Numbered from the stretch's first letter, positions 9,427 to 18,095 are shown. The stretch is DNA of 43,235 nucleotides from an archaeon (GCA_902812505.1 CADDZQ010000006.1:1-43235), one strand, 5' to 3'. A program made the numbers and translations. Notes: generated by a model from the letters alone, not told the origin.

Positions 9427-10188
9427 TCAGACGCCCTTCCCCTTTTGGTGGCCCACCAGGTAGAAGAGTATGTACAACGTTGAAAGCCCCAGTAAGACGT
9501 ATACTATTAATGCGTCTAGCGCTCCAACAGTTGATGATGCACCACTCCGCCACAGCCCACCCGCCCTGTAGCCAGCGTATACGAGTACGGCTGACCACCC
9601 CAGTGTGCCTATCATCGTCACCACCCCAAACGCTCGGCTATCCATCTTAAGAAGCCCAGCTGGGAAGCTGATAAGTGTGCGGATCAGTGGCACAAACCTA
9701 GCAAATAGAACCGCTCCAAGCCCACCCCTGTTAAACCACCTCTCGGCGCGGATCAGTGATGACTCACTCACATGTATGCGTTTAAGCACCTTTACAAGCA
9801 GGGGTCTCCCAAGCAGCCTAGCAGCATAATAATCTATATATGCACCCACAAGCCCACCGACCGAGGCCACAATCACGGCTTGGATGAAACCCATCTTACC
9901 TAGGAACACTAAGTAGCCGGCTAGTGGTAAAATGACTTCGCTTGGCACTGGTAGACTAGCGCTCTCTAGAAGCATAAGCACAAAAAGACCTGGGTATCCA
10001 AGTGTCGCCTCAAGCTGTACTGATGACGCAAATAATCCACCTACAACACCCGAAGAGCCCGCAAGGCTCTCGAAGGGTAGCTCGAAGGCGTCAATCGCTT
10101 CAATCAATGTGAGCCCAAAAACCACTAGGGTGATCACGAAAAGAACTTTGCTTCTAGGAAGCCATTCGAAGGCTTGTCGTTGAACCAC
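9427..10188 (-). CDS. DedA/SNARE-associated family membrane protein
   Basis: A 253-residue integral membrane protein of the DedA family (VTT domain), members of which act as lipid carriers or flippases and support membrane homeostasis. The first helix is at about 15-33. The conserved re-entrant region ESASLPVPSEVILPLAGYL lies near 85-103 and the ARFVPLIRTLISFPAGL motif near 160-178; its conserved Arg residues and the Glu of the first motif are present. Two to three further helices follow. The GTG start at 10188 has CTTAAATG about 27 bases upstream, consistent with a leaderless mRNA. It lies 38 bases upstream of the DUF72 start on the same strand, so the two may be an operon, although DUF72 also has its own box. 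Confidence 0.88.
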   Translation of the reverse strand: MVQRQAFEWLPRSKVLFVITLVVFGLTLIEAIDAFELPFESLAGSSGVVGGLFASSVQLEATLGYPGLFVLMLLESASLPVPSEVILPLAGYLVFLGKMGFIQAVIVASVGGLVGAYIDYYAARLLGRPLLVKVLKRIHVSESSLIRAERWFNRGGLGAVLFARFVPLIRTLISFPAGLLKMDSRAFGVVTMIGTLGWSAVLVYAGYRAGGLWRSGASSTVGALDALIVYVLLGLSTLYILFYLVGHQKGKGV

Positions 10189-10414
10189 ACAAATACAACA
10201 CTACTCACACATTTAAGCCTGCAGCAAAATCCGAAAAATAATAGACAAATACTACCTAATATGGGGTGGAGGATGCCTAATGTGTATACAAATACTTTGC
10301 CCATCAGGGGTTGGCTATCAGCTTCTGTATGGGCGCCCAAAAAGCCTCTCTCTATTCAACCATTGCCACCCATCCCCACTTACTGGGTCGAGTATTAAAA
10401 GGTGGCGGGTGAAT

Positions 10415-11404
10415 TCATTTTGCTACCACTGGTTTCTTTGCGAGACCTAGTCTTTGGAGGTCCTCTGCCAGCTCCTTCTTTTCCTCCGGGGTCAGCGGTG
10501 ATACGGGGGGGCGTACGTGGCCTCCGGCCATACCCATGAGTTCGCCCCAGTATTTAACCATCTGGACTGGGAGTGAGCCGCCGGTTCTGGCTACAACTCT
10601 ACTCCACCACATACGCGAAGCCTTTTTAATCGGCCATATCTTCTCGTAGAGTTTCTTGGCCTCCTCAAGGTTCCCCTTCGTGGCTAGCTCGATGAATCTC
10701 ACATAGTCGTGTCTTTCCTCAGAATCAAACCTCCAGTCACTGGTGTTGGCAAACATTACCTGCTGGTGGAAGCCATAGTATGGCTCATAGAAGAATATTT
10801 CCTCGTCTGGCATGCTTATCACAGCCTTGTCACCCGCGAGCAAGTGGGTGTCTATTGATATCTGCATGTTAAAGCTCGCCTCCTTTATCGCAACCACGCT
10901 TGGTATCTCCGCAATCTTGCTTAGAGCCTTCGCTGAGAGTGTGATACCGAACTGGGGGGAGTTATAGAATGCTATACCGATATCGAGCGCCTCCGATACT
11001 CGTCTTACCCAGTCGATGACTTGCTCCTCTGTCTTGGTGAGCATGTAGGGGGCGGCGAGTATGGCTAGGTCGTACCCAGCCTCCTCAACCCTCTTACCCA
11101 AATATATTACGTCTTTAAGGCAGGTATCAGTTATTTGGAAGGCCGTGTAAGCCCTGCCCTTTACAAGTTTGGGCGCGGTCTCTAGGAGACTCAGCCTTTC
11201 AGCCATAGTGAGGCTCCAGAACTCCCCCATATTCCAAGAGAAACCCATACCTTTGGTGCCAAGCTTGATCACGTGCTCCACGTTGTGGGCCAATCCCTTA
11301 ATATCCAGCTCGTCCTCAGGTGTGAATGGGGTTATCATCGTGGTCCACTCGCCAACCATCTCATCCCTAGCCCACTGCTTGGCCTCCCTCTTAGTGTAAC
11401 GCAT
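10415..11404 (-). CDS. Dihydrodipicolinate synthase-family aldolase/lyase
   Basis: A 329-residue TIM-barrel enzyme of the DapA/NanA class I aldolase family. The Schiff-base Lys sits in VVAIKEASFN (K174) and the conserved Tyr in IAFYNSPQFG (Y147), both as expected. The GTTGE loop that binds the keto acid in true DHDPS is replaced by FSWNMGEFW, so lysine biosynthesis is unlikely. An aldolase, hydratase or lyase acting on another 2-keto acid is more plausible. The C-terminus has an extra charged tail. The open frame reaches 11422, but ATG 11404 is chosen because the AT box at 11427-11437 is about 28 bases upstream. That box appears to be shared with the divergent prenyltransferase gene. Confidence 0.85.
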   Translation of the reverse strand: MRYTKREAKQWARDEMVGEWTTMITPFTPEDELDIKGLAHNVEHVIKLGTKGMGFSWNMGEFWSLTMAERLSLLETAPKLVKGRAYTAFQITDTCLKDVIYLGKRVEEAGYDLAILAAPYMLTKTEEQVIDWVRRVSEALDIGIAFYNSPQFGITLSAKALSKIAEIPSVVAIKEASFNMQISIDTHLLAGDKAVISMPDEEIFFYEPYYGFHQQVMFANTSDWRFDSEERHDYVRFIELATKGNLEEAKKLYEKIWPIKKASRMWWSRVVARTGGSLPVQMVKYWGELMGMAGGHVRPPVSPLTPEEKKELAEDLQRLGLAKKPVVAK

Positions 11405-11426
11405 ACCAACTATACGCTCCACTCAA

Positions 11427-11437
11427 GCTTAAATTTT
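11427..11437. promoter_or_regulatory. Shared bidirectional TATA-like box
   Basis: The AT element GCTTAAATTTT is centred near 11432, about 28 bases from ATG 11404 (minus strand) and GTG 11461 (plus strand). It reads as a TATA-like box in both directions and is the only good candidate in the 56-base gap, so both divergent genes probably use it. Confidence 0.6.
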
Positions 11438-11443
11438 TCGTAC

Positions 11444-11458
11444 TACCACTTAGTGGTA
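11444..11458. promoter_or_regulatory. Palindromic operator candidate
   Basis: TACCACT-T-AGTGGTA is a perfect inverted repeat with 7-base arms and a 1-base centre, two bases before the GTG at 11461. It covers the expected transcription start of the prenyltransferase gene, a position where a bound dimeric regulator would block initiation. The regulator is unknown. Confidence 0.45.
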
Positions 11459-11460
11459 AA

Positions 11461-12345
11461 GTGTCGCCACCCAGCGCTTGGCTTAGAGCCGTGAGACCCG
11501 CATACCTACCAGCCTCCCTAATCCCCGTCATAGTAGGCCTAGCCTACGCGTGGGGTGCAGCCCACACCTTTAACCCAGTGTATGCCTCACTAACACTCGT
11601 GGGGATAGCCTTCGCCCATATGAGCGCCGACCTGTTTAACGACTATTTCGACTATATCAACGGAACAGACCAGCTCTCCAAACTAAGAGGCCTAAGCGGT
11701 GGCTCAGGCGTACTTGTGGATAGTGTCCTCAAGCCCAAAGAGGTTTTAAGGGGTGGCTTCACACTCTTGGGATTAGCACTAGCGTGTGGACTCTACCTCA
11801 CCTTAAAGGTGGGTTTACTGGTGCTACTGCTCATGGGGTTAGGCGCACTCTCCATTTATGCCTATACGTCGATACTCCAGAGGGTCGGGCTCGGTGAGCT
11901 CACCCTCGCCCTCGAAAGGGTTGCCACGGTACTTGGCACCTACTATGTTCAGGTTCAAAGAGTGGCTGCTCAGCCTATACTGCTTGGCGTCATACTCGGT
12001 GTCCTATCAATTTATATGGTGTACTACGCGGCATTCCCAGACTATGATGCAGATAGGCAAACCGGTAAAAAAACACTCGTAGTTATTCTAGGGCGCCGCA
12101 CAGCGTTAGAGTTCGCACCAATCCTACCGGCACTATCATATATATTCCTATTCTTCGGCGTAGCGGTAAAACTTCTACCCTACACGACACTCATTACTCT
12201 ACTGATCTTGCCAGCGGCTTACTTTTCAATAACGAATCTCAGAAAGGTGGATGATCAGAAGTCAATTCGAGAGGGGTTAAGACAGACAGCTTTGTTTACA
12301 CGTCTCTACGGCTTGCTTCTTGCCATCTCCCTACTACTATTCTAA
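11461..12345 (+). CDS. UbiA-family prenyltransferase, MenA-like
   Basis: A 294-residue membrane enzyme of the UbiA superfamily that attaches a polyprenyl chain to an aromatic acceptor. The first Asp-rich motif is DLFNDYFDYINGTD (about 57-70), followed by the RGLSGGSGVLV loop typical of MenA, 1,4-dihydroxy-2-naphthoate prenyltransferase. The second Asp motif is FPDYDADRQTGKKTLVV (about 192-208). Eight to nine hydrophobic segments are visible. Menaquinone synthesis is the likely role, though related archaeal enzymes make other prenylated lipids. The GTG start is set by the shared AT box about 28 bases upstream; the internal ATGs are downstream of conserved sequence. Confidence 0.88.
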   Translation: MSPPSAWLRAVRPAYLPASLIPVIVGLAYAWGAAHTFNPVYASLTLVGIAFAHMSADLFNDYFDYINGTDQLSKLRGLSGGSGVLVDSVLKPKEVLRGGFTLLGLALACGLYLTLKVGLLVLLLMGLGALSIYAYTSILQRVGLGELTLALERVATVLGTYYVQVQRVAAQPILLGVILGVLSIYMVYYAAFPDYDADRQTGKKTLVVILGRRTALEFAPILPALSYIFLFFGVAVKLLPYTTLITLLILPAAYFSITNLRKVDDQKSIREGLRQTALFTRLYGLLLAISLLLF

Positions 12346-12483
12346 CACTCATGCCTCTTTGAGCAACGAATTTCCAGCCTTCCAACTTTAAGGTGGAGTA
12401 GCAAACACCCACAGCTCCATTTATACTTTCCACGTAGACTCTAGGTGAAAAAGTTTTGGGTTAGCCCAAACGGATGATGAGTT

Positions 12484-12521
12484 CTAATCCCGGTGTATTC
12501 TTGTAATAAAAAGGGGATTAG
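12484..12521. terminator. Stem-loop between convergent genes
   Basis: CTAATCCC (12484-12491) pairs perfectly with GGGATTAG (12514-12521) across a 22-base AT-rich loop. It overlaps the stop codon of the leftward gene at 12518 and lies after the rightward prenyltransferase gene. This fits a bidirectional terminator, but archaeal termination often does not need hairpins. Confidence 0.35.
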
Positions 12522-13036
12522 GTGTTGTGTGTTTCGCCTTGACGCGTCTTGGTTTCGAGTGAATCAAGGGTTTCATAAATCTCTTTGGCTTCTTCGTCAG
12601 CCTCAGCGTCAAGCATGTACACCCTCGCCTTCCAGTCTGAGAGTTTGAGCCAACTATAGGTAGACTGACTCGCCCACCAGTTCAAGCTCCCTTCAACTAT
12701 CTCCTCAACCTCTCCTTTTACCTCGTAAGGGTTACTGATATTTATAGGTGGGCTCTCGAGCACCACATACACCCTACTAGTACCAGGTGTAACTTCCTCC
12801 TGCGCCAAACCGAATTCGTTAGACGGCTCGATTTTAATCGTGACCATTAAAGGCTGTTTGCCAGGGTCTGGGTTGGGTATAAGTGTTCTTAGCTCCTTGA
12901 CCCCACCACTAGTCTTGAGCCTTTCATGAATCATCTCACCCAGTTTGGCGCTTTGGAAATGTGTCACAAGTAGCTGGCCAACTAGGTTTTCGAGTTCCTT
13001 GTCCCTGCTGCTTTGACCCCAGCTCAAACCAACCAC
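12518..13036 (-). CDS. Hypothetical protein, second gene of an unrecognised pair
   Basis: I do not recognise this 172-residue protein. It is soluble, acidic at the C-terminus, and lacks a signal peptide or transmembrane segment. The N-terminal 50 residues look helical (ELENLVGQLL, LGEMIHERLK). A central predicted beta-rich part contains PLMVTIKIEP and SRVYVVLESPP, followed by WWASQSTYSWLKLSDW and a helical EADEEAKEIYETLD tail. The GTG start at 13036 is 13 bases after the stop of the small upstream gene, suggesting one transcript. Codon use resembles its neighbours and gives no sign of transfer. Confidence 0.7.
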   Translation of the reverse strand: MVGLSWGQSSRDKELENLVGQLLVTHFQSAKLGEMIHERLKTSGGVKELRTLIPNPDPGKQPLMVTIKIEPSNEFGLAQEEVTPGTSRVYVVLESPPINISNPYEVKGEVEEIVEGSLNWWASQSTYSWLKLSDWKARVYMLDAEADEEAKEIYETLDSLETKTRQGETHNT

Positions 13037-13049
13037 TTCACGAGTGCAG

Positions 13050-13199
13050 TTATGGTGCCTTATCTATTAGTTTGAGTGAACCGACTCTGAAGACCACGTG
13101 GTCAGCGAACACCGTAGGGTCGACCACGATATTCCTGTTGGATTCACACAGCGGCAGAAGGGTTTCCTCCTCCTCAACCAAAACCTCTTTTGTATCCAT
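13050..13199 (-). CDS. Small hypothetical protein (49 aa)
   Basis: An ATG at 13199 opens a 49-residue frame, beginning MDTKEVLVEEEETLLPL and ending VGSLKLIDKAP, that stops at 13050-13052. Support comes from context: CTTTATAGC (13224-13232) lies about 25-33 bases before the ATG, as for other leaderless genes here, and the next gene starts 13 bases after the stop. The product is acidic at its N-terminus, with a VVVDPTVFADHVVF-like hydrophobic middle. No family is recognised. A role as a partner of the 172-residue protein is an inference from the arrangement. Confidence 0.6.
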   Translation of the reverse strand: MDTKEVLVEEEETLLPLCESNRNIVVDPTVFADHVVFRVGSLKLIDKAP

Positions 13200-13268
13200 C
13201 AAAGAATATATGTCGGCTCACGCTATAAAGCTTTTGGATAAACCTACACGTCAGCGAATTGGTAGAGG

Positions 13269-14465
13269 CTAATTTGGATATGTGTTGGTTTTACGACTCT
13301 CGGTTTTAGCCATTTTGAGAAATGGTAGAAACAAGGCGGCAACCGCGCCGCTCACAACCCAGCTCACCCGATAGCCCACGAGGGTTACCGAGTAGCCGAA
13401 GAGAACTATGCCCACCGCGCCGCACAGTATGCTCACACTGTTTATTAGGCCTATAGCTAGGGGCGCGTAGCGTTTACCTATCCGTTCAACGTCGGTTGGG
13501 ATGGCGTAGGCGATTGTATACGCGGCTGAGTCGAAGAAGCCTAGAGTAATGGTTGCTAGGAGTAAGCTGTACTGGTCTGTGTATGAGAGGAGGGCGACTG
13601 AGAGTCCAGCTAGTGTTGTGGGTATGACAATGTAGATCCTCCTATCTGGTCTCCTATCGGATATTGAGCCTATTAGTGGCCCACCCAGTAGACCGCCGAA
13701 TAATATAAGGGAGGAGAGCAGGCCCGCTGCGGTGGCGGGTAAACCCAGAGTGTTACTTGCGTAGTCAACGATGAACTGACTAGCAATATAGTAGACGACC
13801 GAGAGGCCAAGGATACCCAAGGCTACACCCCACACGATCCTAGAACTGATTGTGTCAACTATCCCAGATGTTTCACTAGATTTCTCGTCAACAACGCCTC
13901 TGAATACAGCTAGATACTGGGCTAACGCTACCAGTGTGCTCACACCTGTGATTAGGTATGGCGCACGCCAACCCCATGCGGCTGCTGCGGGGGTCATTGT
14001 GAACAGGGTAATTCCACCTCCGAGGTTGAAGGCTGCATTGTATATCCCTATCATAAGCCCAGAGCGACCCCTATAGAGATTGGAGACCACGACCATGGCG
14101 GGTGCAAAGTAGAAGGCTGCGCCTACGCCTGTGATGAATCGGGTTATGACTTGGTTGAGGATGTTCGGTGAGAGTGCTGAGGCGAGTGAGCCAACAGCTA
14201 TGAGTCCCAATCCAAGCGTCACTGCGCGTGAGGCGCCTCTGTGCGCGGAGTATATACCGGCTGGCACCTGTAGTGCGCCTGAGCCCACCATGAAAGCTGA
14301 GAGGAGTTCGCCTAGCTCAGTATAGGTATAGTGTTGGTAGGCTACGAGGGCCGGTGAGGTAGCGGCCGCGTCAAACCAGCAGAAGGTGTAGATGATCCTA
14401 GAGAAGGTTATGGATACGAGTAACCGTGTAGGTGAGCTTGGAAACTTGATACACCTTGGAAGCAC
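13269..14465 (-). CDS. MFS transporter (12 helices)
   Basis: A 398-residue major facilitator protein with about 12 hydrophobic segments. The N-terminal half has GSGALQVPAGIYSAHRGASRAV at the helix 2-3 loop, a degenerate motif A, then RFITGVGAAFYFAP. The second half contains GPLIGSISDRRPDRRIYI, a good motif A repeat. It resembles the nitrate/organic anion or YfkF-type carriers rather than the DHA2 exporter at 4278; substrate cannot be read. It starts with GTG at 14465, about 36 bases beyond the end of the antiporter gene on the same strand (14501), so the two may share a transcript, although AT-rich sequence (about 14478-14490) could also act as a promoter. Confidence 0.85.
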   Translation of the reverse strand: MLPRCIKFPSSPTRLLVSITFSRIIYTFCWFDAAATSPALVAYQHYTYTELGELLSAFMVGSGALQVPAGIYSAHRGASRAVTLGLGLIAVGSLASALSPNILNQVITRFITGVGAAFYFAPAMVVVSNLYRGRSGLMIGIYNAAFNLGGGITLFTMTPAAAAWGWRAPYLITGVSTLVALAQYLAVFRGVVDEKSSETSGIVDTISSRIVWGVALGILGLSVVYYIASQFIVDYASNTLGLPATAAGLLSSLILFGGLLGGPLIGSISDRRPDRRIYIVIPTTLAGLSVALLSYTDQYSLLLATITLGFFDSAAYTIAYAIPTDVERIGKRYAPLAIGLINSVSILCGAVGIVLFGYSVTLVGYRVSWVVSGAVAALFLPFLKMAKTESRKTNTYPN

Positions 14466-14500
14466 ACTTGGTAAACAATTTAGGATTTACTCGATTATAT

Positions 14501-15817
14501 CTAAGGTTTCTCTAGTTGTTGCCTCGCTCGTCTGAGCCTCTTTATCACCTCGTAGAGGTCCTCGTTTGTGCGCCGTCTATATTCTCTTGCAACAAGGAAG
14601 GCTGATACCATGGATGAGAATAGTATAACCATGAAGCTTATGTCGAATATCTTGGAAGCGTAAGGGTAGATGGCTGAACCCGGTGGTATAGAAGCTATGA
14701 GTGTGCTCGCCAACACGGCTACAGTGAGACCTCTTGGATAGAGTGAAATCAGCAGACCTAGGTTGTCACGCAACTCCTGGTCTCCAAGTGTGGTTACTTC
14801 GACCCCAACCACCCGTGGTAGAAGCAGGAAGAATGCGAGCCCGAGTCCTATTAGCGCAGAGTAGGGTTTGAGTGACACGAGCGTGCCCACGAACACGTAG
14901 AAGAATGTTCGCACAAAGAAGTTTATCTCGCCTTCGAAGTTGGTCACATTTCCAAGGTTCACCTTGGAATCCCTGCCAAAGAGTCTTAGGAACAGTTTGT
15001 GGTTTCCGAGCACCAGCCCGAACACGAGCACGCTGAGTACAGCGCTGCCGCCAAGTATGTCGACGAGGGCATATATACCTATCACCACGGCGACGGTGAC
15101 TATATAGGAGTGGGGTATATCGCCCACACGTTCCAGCACGGTCACCCAGATAAGGCCACCCACCGCGCCGATAAATATTCCTGTTGAAACTAGTTCGAAC
15201 AGGTAGCGCGCCACGAACACGATACCAGGGCCTACTTGGGTTGCGCCCTGCGATTGCATGAGTATGTCAAATATTATATAGAAGGCAACTATACAGGTTA
15301 CACTGTTGAATGTGGAGTCTATCACCATACTTGTCAGTGCAGACTCGCTCAACCCAAGTCTCTGGGATACGGGTATAACGATTGTGGCAGTGGTCTCACC
15401 CAGCATCGCACCGAAGAGGGCTGAGACGAGTAGTGGCCAGCCGAAAACATAATGGAATAGTGGTGTTATGAATGCCATTGTGAGGAGCGTGTCTATCACC
15501 GCCATCACGACTCCCCTTCCCCCGCCACTCCCAATGAGTGAAGAAAAGTTAAGGTTGATTGAACCGCTTAGAACGATTATTACGAGTGCGGCGTCGCCAA
15601 AGAAGGGAGCGAGGCTCCTCAACACCTCCACTTGGGTTGGCGATACAATGTGGAGGACTGGTCCTATAAGCATTCCAGCCAACATGAGTGCCAAGTTTTC
15701 TGGCAACCTATACTTATAGAATATCACCTCAGCCAAGAAACCGATAAATATAACACCACCTAACACGACGAGTAGTAAATCCGTGTTAGTTGCGATTAGA
15801 AGACCTGTGTTGAACAT
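14501..15817 (-). CDS. CPA-type cation:proton antiporter with an altered ND site
   Basis: A 438-residue membrane protein of the monovalent cation:proton antiporter superfamily, with about 12 helices: RLPENLALMLAGMLIGP at the start, PFFGDAALVIIVLSGSI in helix 3-4 and LYPRGLTVAVLAS near the end. In the family, helix 6 reads roughly E-S-x-x-N-D. Here it reads IDSTFNSVTCIV (D167, N171, S172), so the transport Asp of the ND motif is Ser and the preceding Glu is Asp. The helix 5 TDP region reads LGETTATIVIPV. D167 may substitute, or the protein may use another mechanism. ATG 15817 is the start, and an arginine-rich helical tail of about 35 residues follows the last helix. Confidence 0.82.
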   Translation of the reverse strand: MFNTGLLIATNTDLLLVVLGGVIFIGFLAEVIFYKYRLPENLALMLAGMLIGPVLHIVSPTQVEVLRSLAPFFGDAALVIIVLSGSINLNFSSLIGSGGGRGVVMAVIDTLLTMAFITPLFHYVFGWPLLVSALFGAMLGETTATIVIPVSQRLGLSESALTSMVIDSTFNSVTCIVAFYIIFDILMQSQGATQVGPGIVFVARYLFELVSTGIFIGAVGGLIWVTVLERVGDIPHSYIVTVAVVIGIYALVDILGGSAVLSVLVFGLVLGNHKLFLRLFGRDSKVNLGNVTNFEGEINFFVRTFFYVFVGTLVSLKPYSALIGLGLAFFLLLPRVVGVEVTTLGDQELRDNLGLLISLYPRGLTVAVLASTLIASIPPGSAIYPYASKIFDISFMVILFSSMVSAFLVAREYRRRTNEDLYEVIKRLRRARQQLEKP

Positions 15818-16029
15818 CTACAAACCCTTCTCTACTATTGTTTGAGTTTCAGGGTTATAGCTGATTGGTGATAATCGTATATAAGGAGTGCGTAGCAAAA
15901 CTTTCATGTTATAAGCTTTCTAAAAACTCGCCCTTTAGAACGGGATATCCCACTTAACTGTACAAACTATTAAAGTAGGGTGTGTTTGACGCTCAACAGT
16001 GGGTATTATTATGTTGGTGATTCTTCTGA
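15818..16029. other. Intergenic region, no gene
   Basis: About 210 AT-rich bases upstream of the leftward antiporter gene and downstream of the glycosyltransferase gene. ATATAAGG near 15879 may be part of the antiporter promoter, leaving a leader of a few tens of bases. Nothing else is supported. Confidence 0.4.
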
Positions 16030-17799
16030 TTACATTTTGACTCTTCTTATCTGCGCTCTTGCCTCTAATATGTAGACGAATAGCGGTATGATGCCTGTTA
16101 TCGTTATGAAAAGCGGTTTATAATTGTAGAAGAAGGCTAGTTTTAGCTCCTCAGCTATGGAGGCTGAGGGTGCATATGTGTCGGAGAGTAGTACTGGGGA
16201 AACAAAGTAGAAGGCGTTATAGGATAACCCCACGAAGAGGAGGGGTAGAGCTGTGAAAACCCAGGTGCTTATTCTCCTTCCCTGCATGATGAGTAGGGGG
16301 ATAACCCATAGGAAATACTGGGGGTTAACATAGTTGTAGGTAAAAAACAGTGTGAGTATTATTATCATGAGTAGAACAGTTGGATCCGCTTTGGGATGCC
16401 TATACGCATACATCAATATGGCCGCGTACACTACAGGACCAGCAAACAGGAAGAATGGCATGGGGGGAGACTTTAAAAAGTAGAGTATCCACTGCCATGT
16501 TAAACCATTCACTGAGAACTCCCCAGCATACGTAGGTACACCCCGCGAATATACTAGTATGCTTAGCGTTTGGAGAGGGTGGCCGAAATATGCGTATACG
16601 CCTATACTTGCTACTGCTACTGGTATGACGCCGATTAGTATGGGTCGTAGCGCCCTTGCCACACCGAGTCTAATTGTCTGTGCGAGGTATATGGGTATGA
16701 GAACCGCTGGCCATAGCTTGATCGCTCCCCCCAAAGCCGCGTAGAGGTGGGCGTAGTGAGTCTTCCCCCTGCTGTAGGAATCGAGTGAGAGTAGTGCTAG
16801 GGCTGCCGCTATGGGGTCGAGTTGACCCCAGATGGCGCACACAAGCAGTGCTAGTGGATTGGCTGCCCACTGCTTTATGGCCACACGTTCACCCACACGT
16901 GAGCGTAGCACCCTGTAGATAACTAAATAGGATAGTATCATGGGTATTTTGAGCAGGAAGACTAGGAGGGGCATGCTGGGCGTGACGTAACCCCTCCACA
17001 CACTGTATATCGCGGTATAATAGCCTGGATACACTGTGGCTGATGTTGGAGGCACAGCTGTATGGGTTATCAGTGAATAAATGAGGAACGCTAGTGCGGA
17101 GTATAGTGGGTAGAGGGGTGGGTAGGCCCACTTAAGCGGGTAAGGGTATGCCGGTGGTTGACCAGGGTTGAAGGGGTTGACGTGTTCAAGCACCCTGATG
17201 CCAGAAGTAATTAGGAAATACACATCATATCTTTGACCTGTAAATGGCGCGATGATGATGTACGCAGCAAGCATGCTTAGGATAAACTTCTTTGGGCTCA
17301 GTTTGTCTGCTAGGAGGATGAGTCCAAGTGTCAACATGATTATTAGGGCATAGAGCGTCCCATCAACTTCAAAGCCTCCAGCGTACTCGCTCACCACAAG
17401 CGTCACGGTGTTTGACACGTATACGCTTGATACCGCCCTTAGCGTGTTCTCCCCATTGTGCGCCCAGTAAGCTGTGACGGGTACGTATACCTGGGTGAAG
17501 CCTATACTGTTACCCGTAAAGGATGTGAGATTCCACCACTCTGAATTGTTATAGTACTGAATGGTGATTATTCTGCCAGCCAGAGTATCAGAGTAGTTCA
17601 CAAAGAATAGCTCGCTGAATGTGTAACCCTCCTTGGGTAGGCTGGTAGGGTATGCTAGATGCGAGGGCTCTAAACCAAGATGCAAGGGTTCGCTCTGCTG
17701 CACCGTGTAAGCTGAGACCGAGAATGCCGTTAAAACTATTAGTCCAATCAAAAGCACCATTGGTTGTAGTCGCAAAAGCATTACGTATATCCGATTCAA
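16030..17799 (-). CDS. GT-C fold membrane glycosyltransferase (putative mannosyltransferase)
   Basis: A 589-residue protein. It has an N-terminal hydrophobic segment (about 12-32), an extracytoplasmic beta-rich region to about 145 with several N-x-S/T sequons, then about 10-12 transmembrane helices. The helical part has features of polyprenyl-phosphate-sugar-dependent GT-C transferases: GQRYDVYFLITSG and a long loop HVNPFNPGQPPAYPYPLKWAYPP after the first helices, WGQLDPIAAALALLSL, and GGAIKLWPAVLIPIYL, where GT87-like enzymes have K-x-x-P. These enzymes act at the membrane in glycan or S-layer protein glycosylation. The fused N-terminal ectodomain is unusual. Acceptor and sugar are not readable. 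Confidence 0.72.
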   Translation of the reverse strand: MNRIYVMLLRLQPMVLLIGLIVLTAFSVSAYTVQQSEPLHLGLEPSHLAYPTSLPKEGYTFSELFFVNYSDTLAGRIITIQYYNNSEWWNLTSFTGNSIGFTQVYVPVTAYWAHNGENTLRAVSSVYVSNTVTLVVSEYAGGFEVDGTLYALIIMLTLGLILLADKLSPKKFILSMLAAYIIIAPFTGQRYDVYFLITSGIRVLEHVNPFNPGQPPAYPYPLKWAYPPLYPLYSALAFLIYSLITHTAVPPTSATVYPGYYTAIYSVWRGYVTPSMPLLVFLLKIPMILSYLVIYRVLRSRVGERVAIKQWAANPLALLVCAIWGQLDPIAAALALLSLDSYSRGKTHYAHLYAALGGAIKLWPAVLIPIYLAQTIRLGVARALRPILIGVIPVAVASIGVYAYFGHPLQTLSILVYSRGVPTYAGEFSVNGLTWQWILYFLKSPPMPFFLFAGPVVYAAILMYAYRHPKADPTVLLMIIILTLFFTYNYVNPQYFLWVIPLLIMQGRRISTWVFTALPLLFVGLSYNAFYFVSPVLLSDTYAPSASIAEELKLAFFYNYKPLFITITGIIPLFVYILEARAQIRRVKM

Positions 17800-18095
17800 C
17801 TGGCAAATGATATATGCTTTATTGTTCTACTTGTATGCGGTTACACATACCCTAAAGAAGTTAGGAATCCCTAGATTTACTAAGTTTTACTGATAGTGGG
17901 TGCATTGGATAGTTACATATGAGTATAAAATGGGGTATCAAGTTTATCTTAGGCGGTAATTCGATGTGATTCTAATTGTGTTTGTTTGTGTTAACTGGTT
18001 ATAGCTGCTTGCAGTATCATTGCTGGCTTTGAAGAAGGGGGAGGCGGGTTAGATTTGGGTGGAAGACTTATATTAGTTGTTTTGGTTGGTTTTTC
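17800..18095. other. Divergent promoter region
   Basis: Almost 300 bases between the leftward glycosyltransferase and the rightward reductase gene. TTATATTA (18068-18075) is a TATA-like element about 25 bases before ATG 18096. AT-rich sequence about 25 bases upstream of the glycosyltransferase start (near 17825) is a weaker candidate. No gene or RNA was recognised. Confidence 0.5.

Noticed and set aside
12470-12530. ATGATGA as a C box of a C/D small RNA
   Set aside because: No D box (CTGA) at the right distance and no C'/D' pair; the stem-loop explains the segment better.
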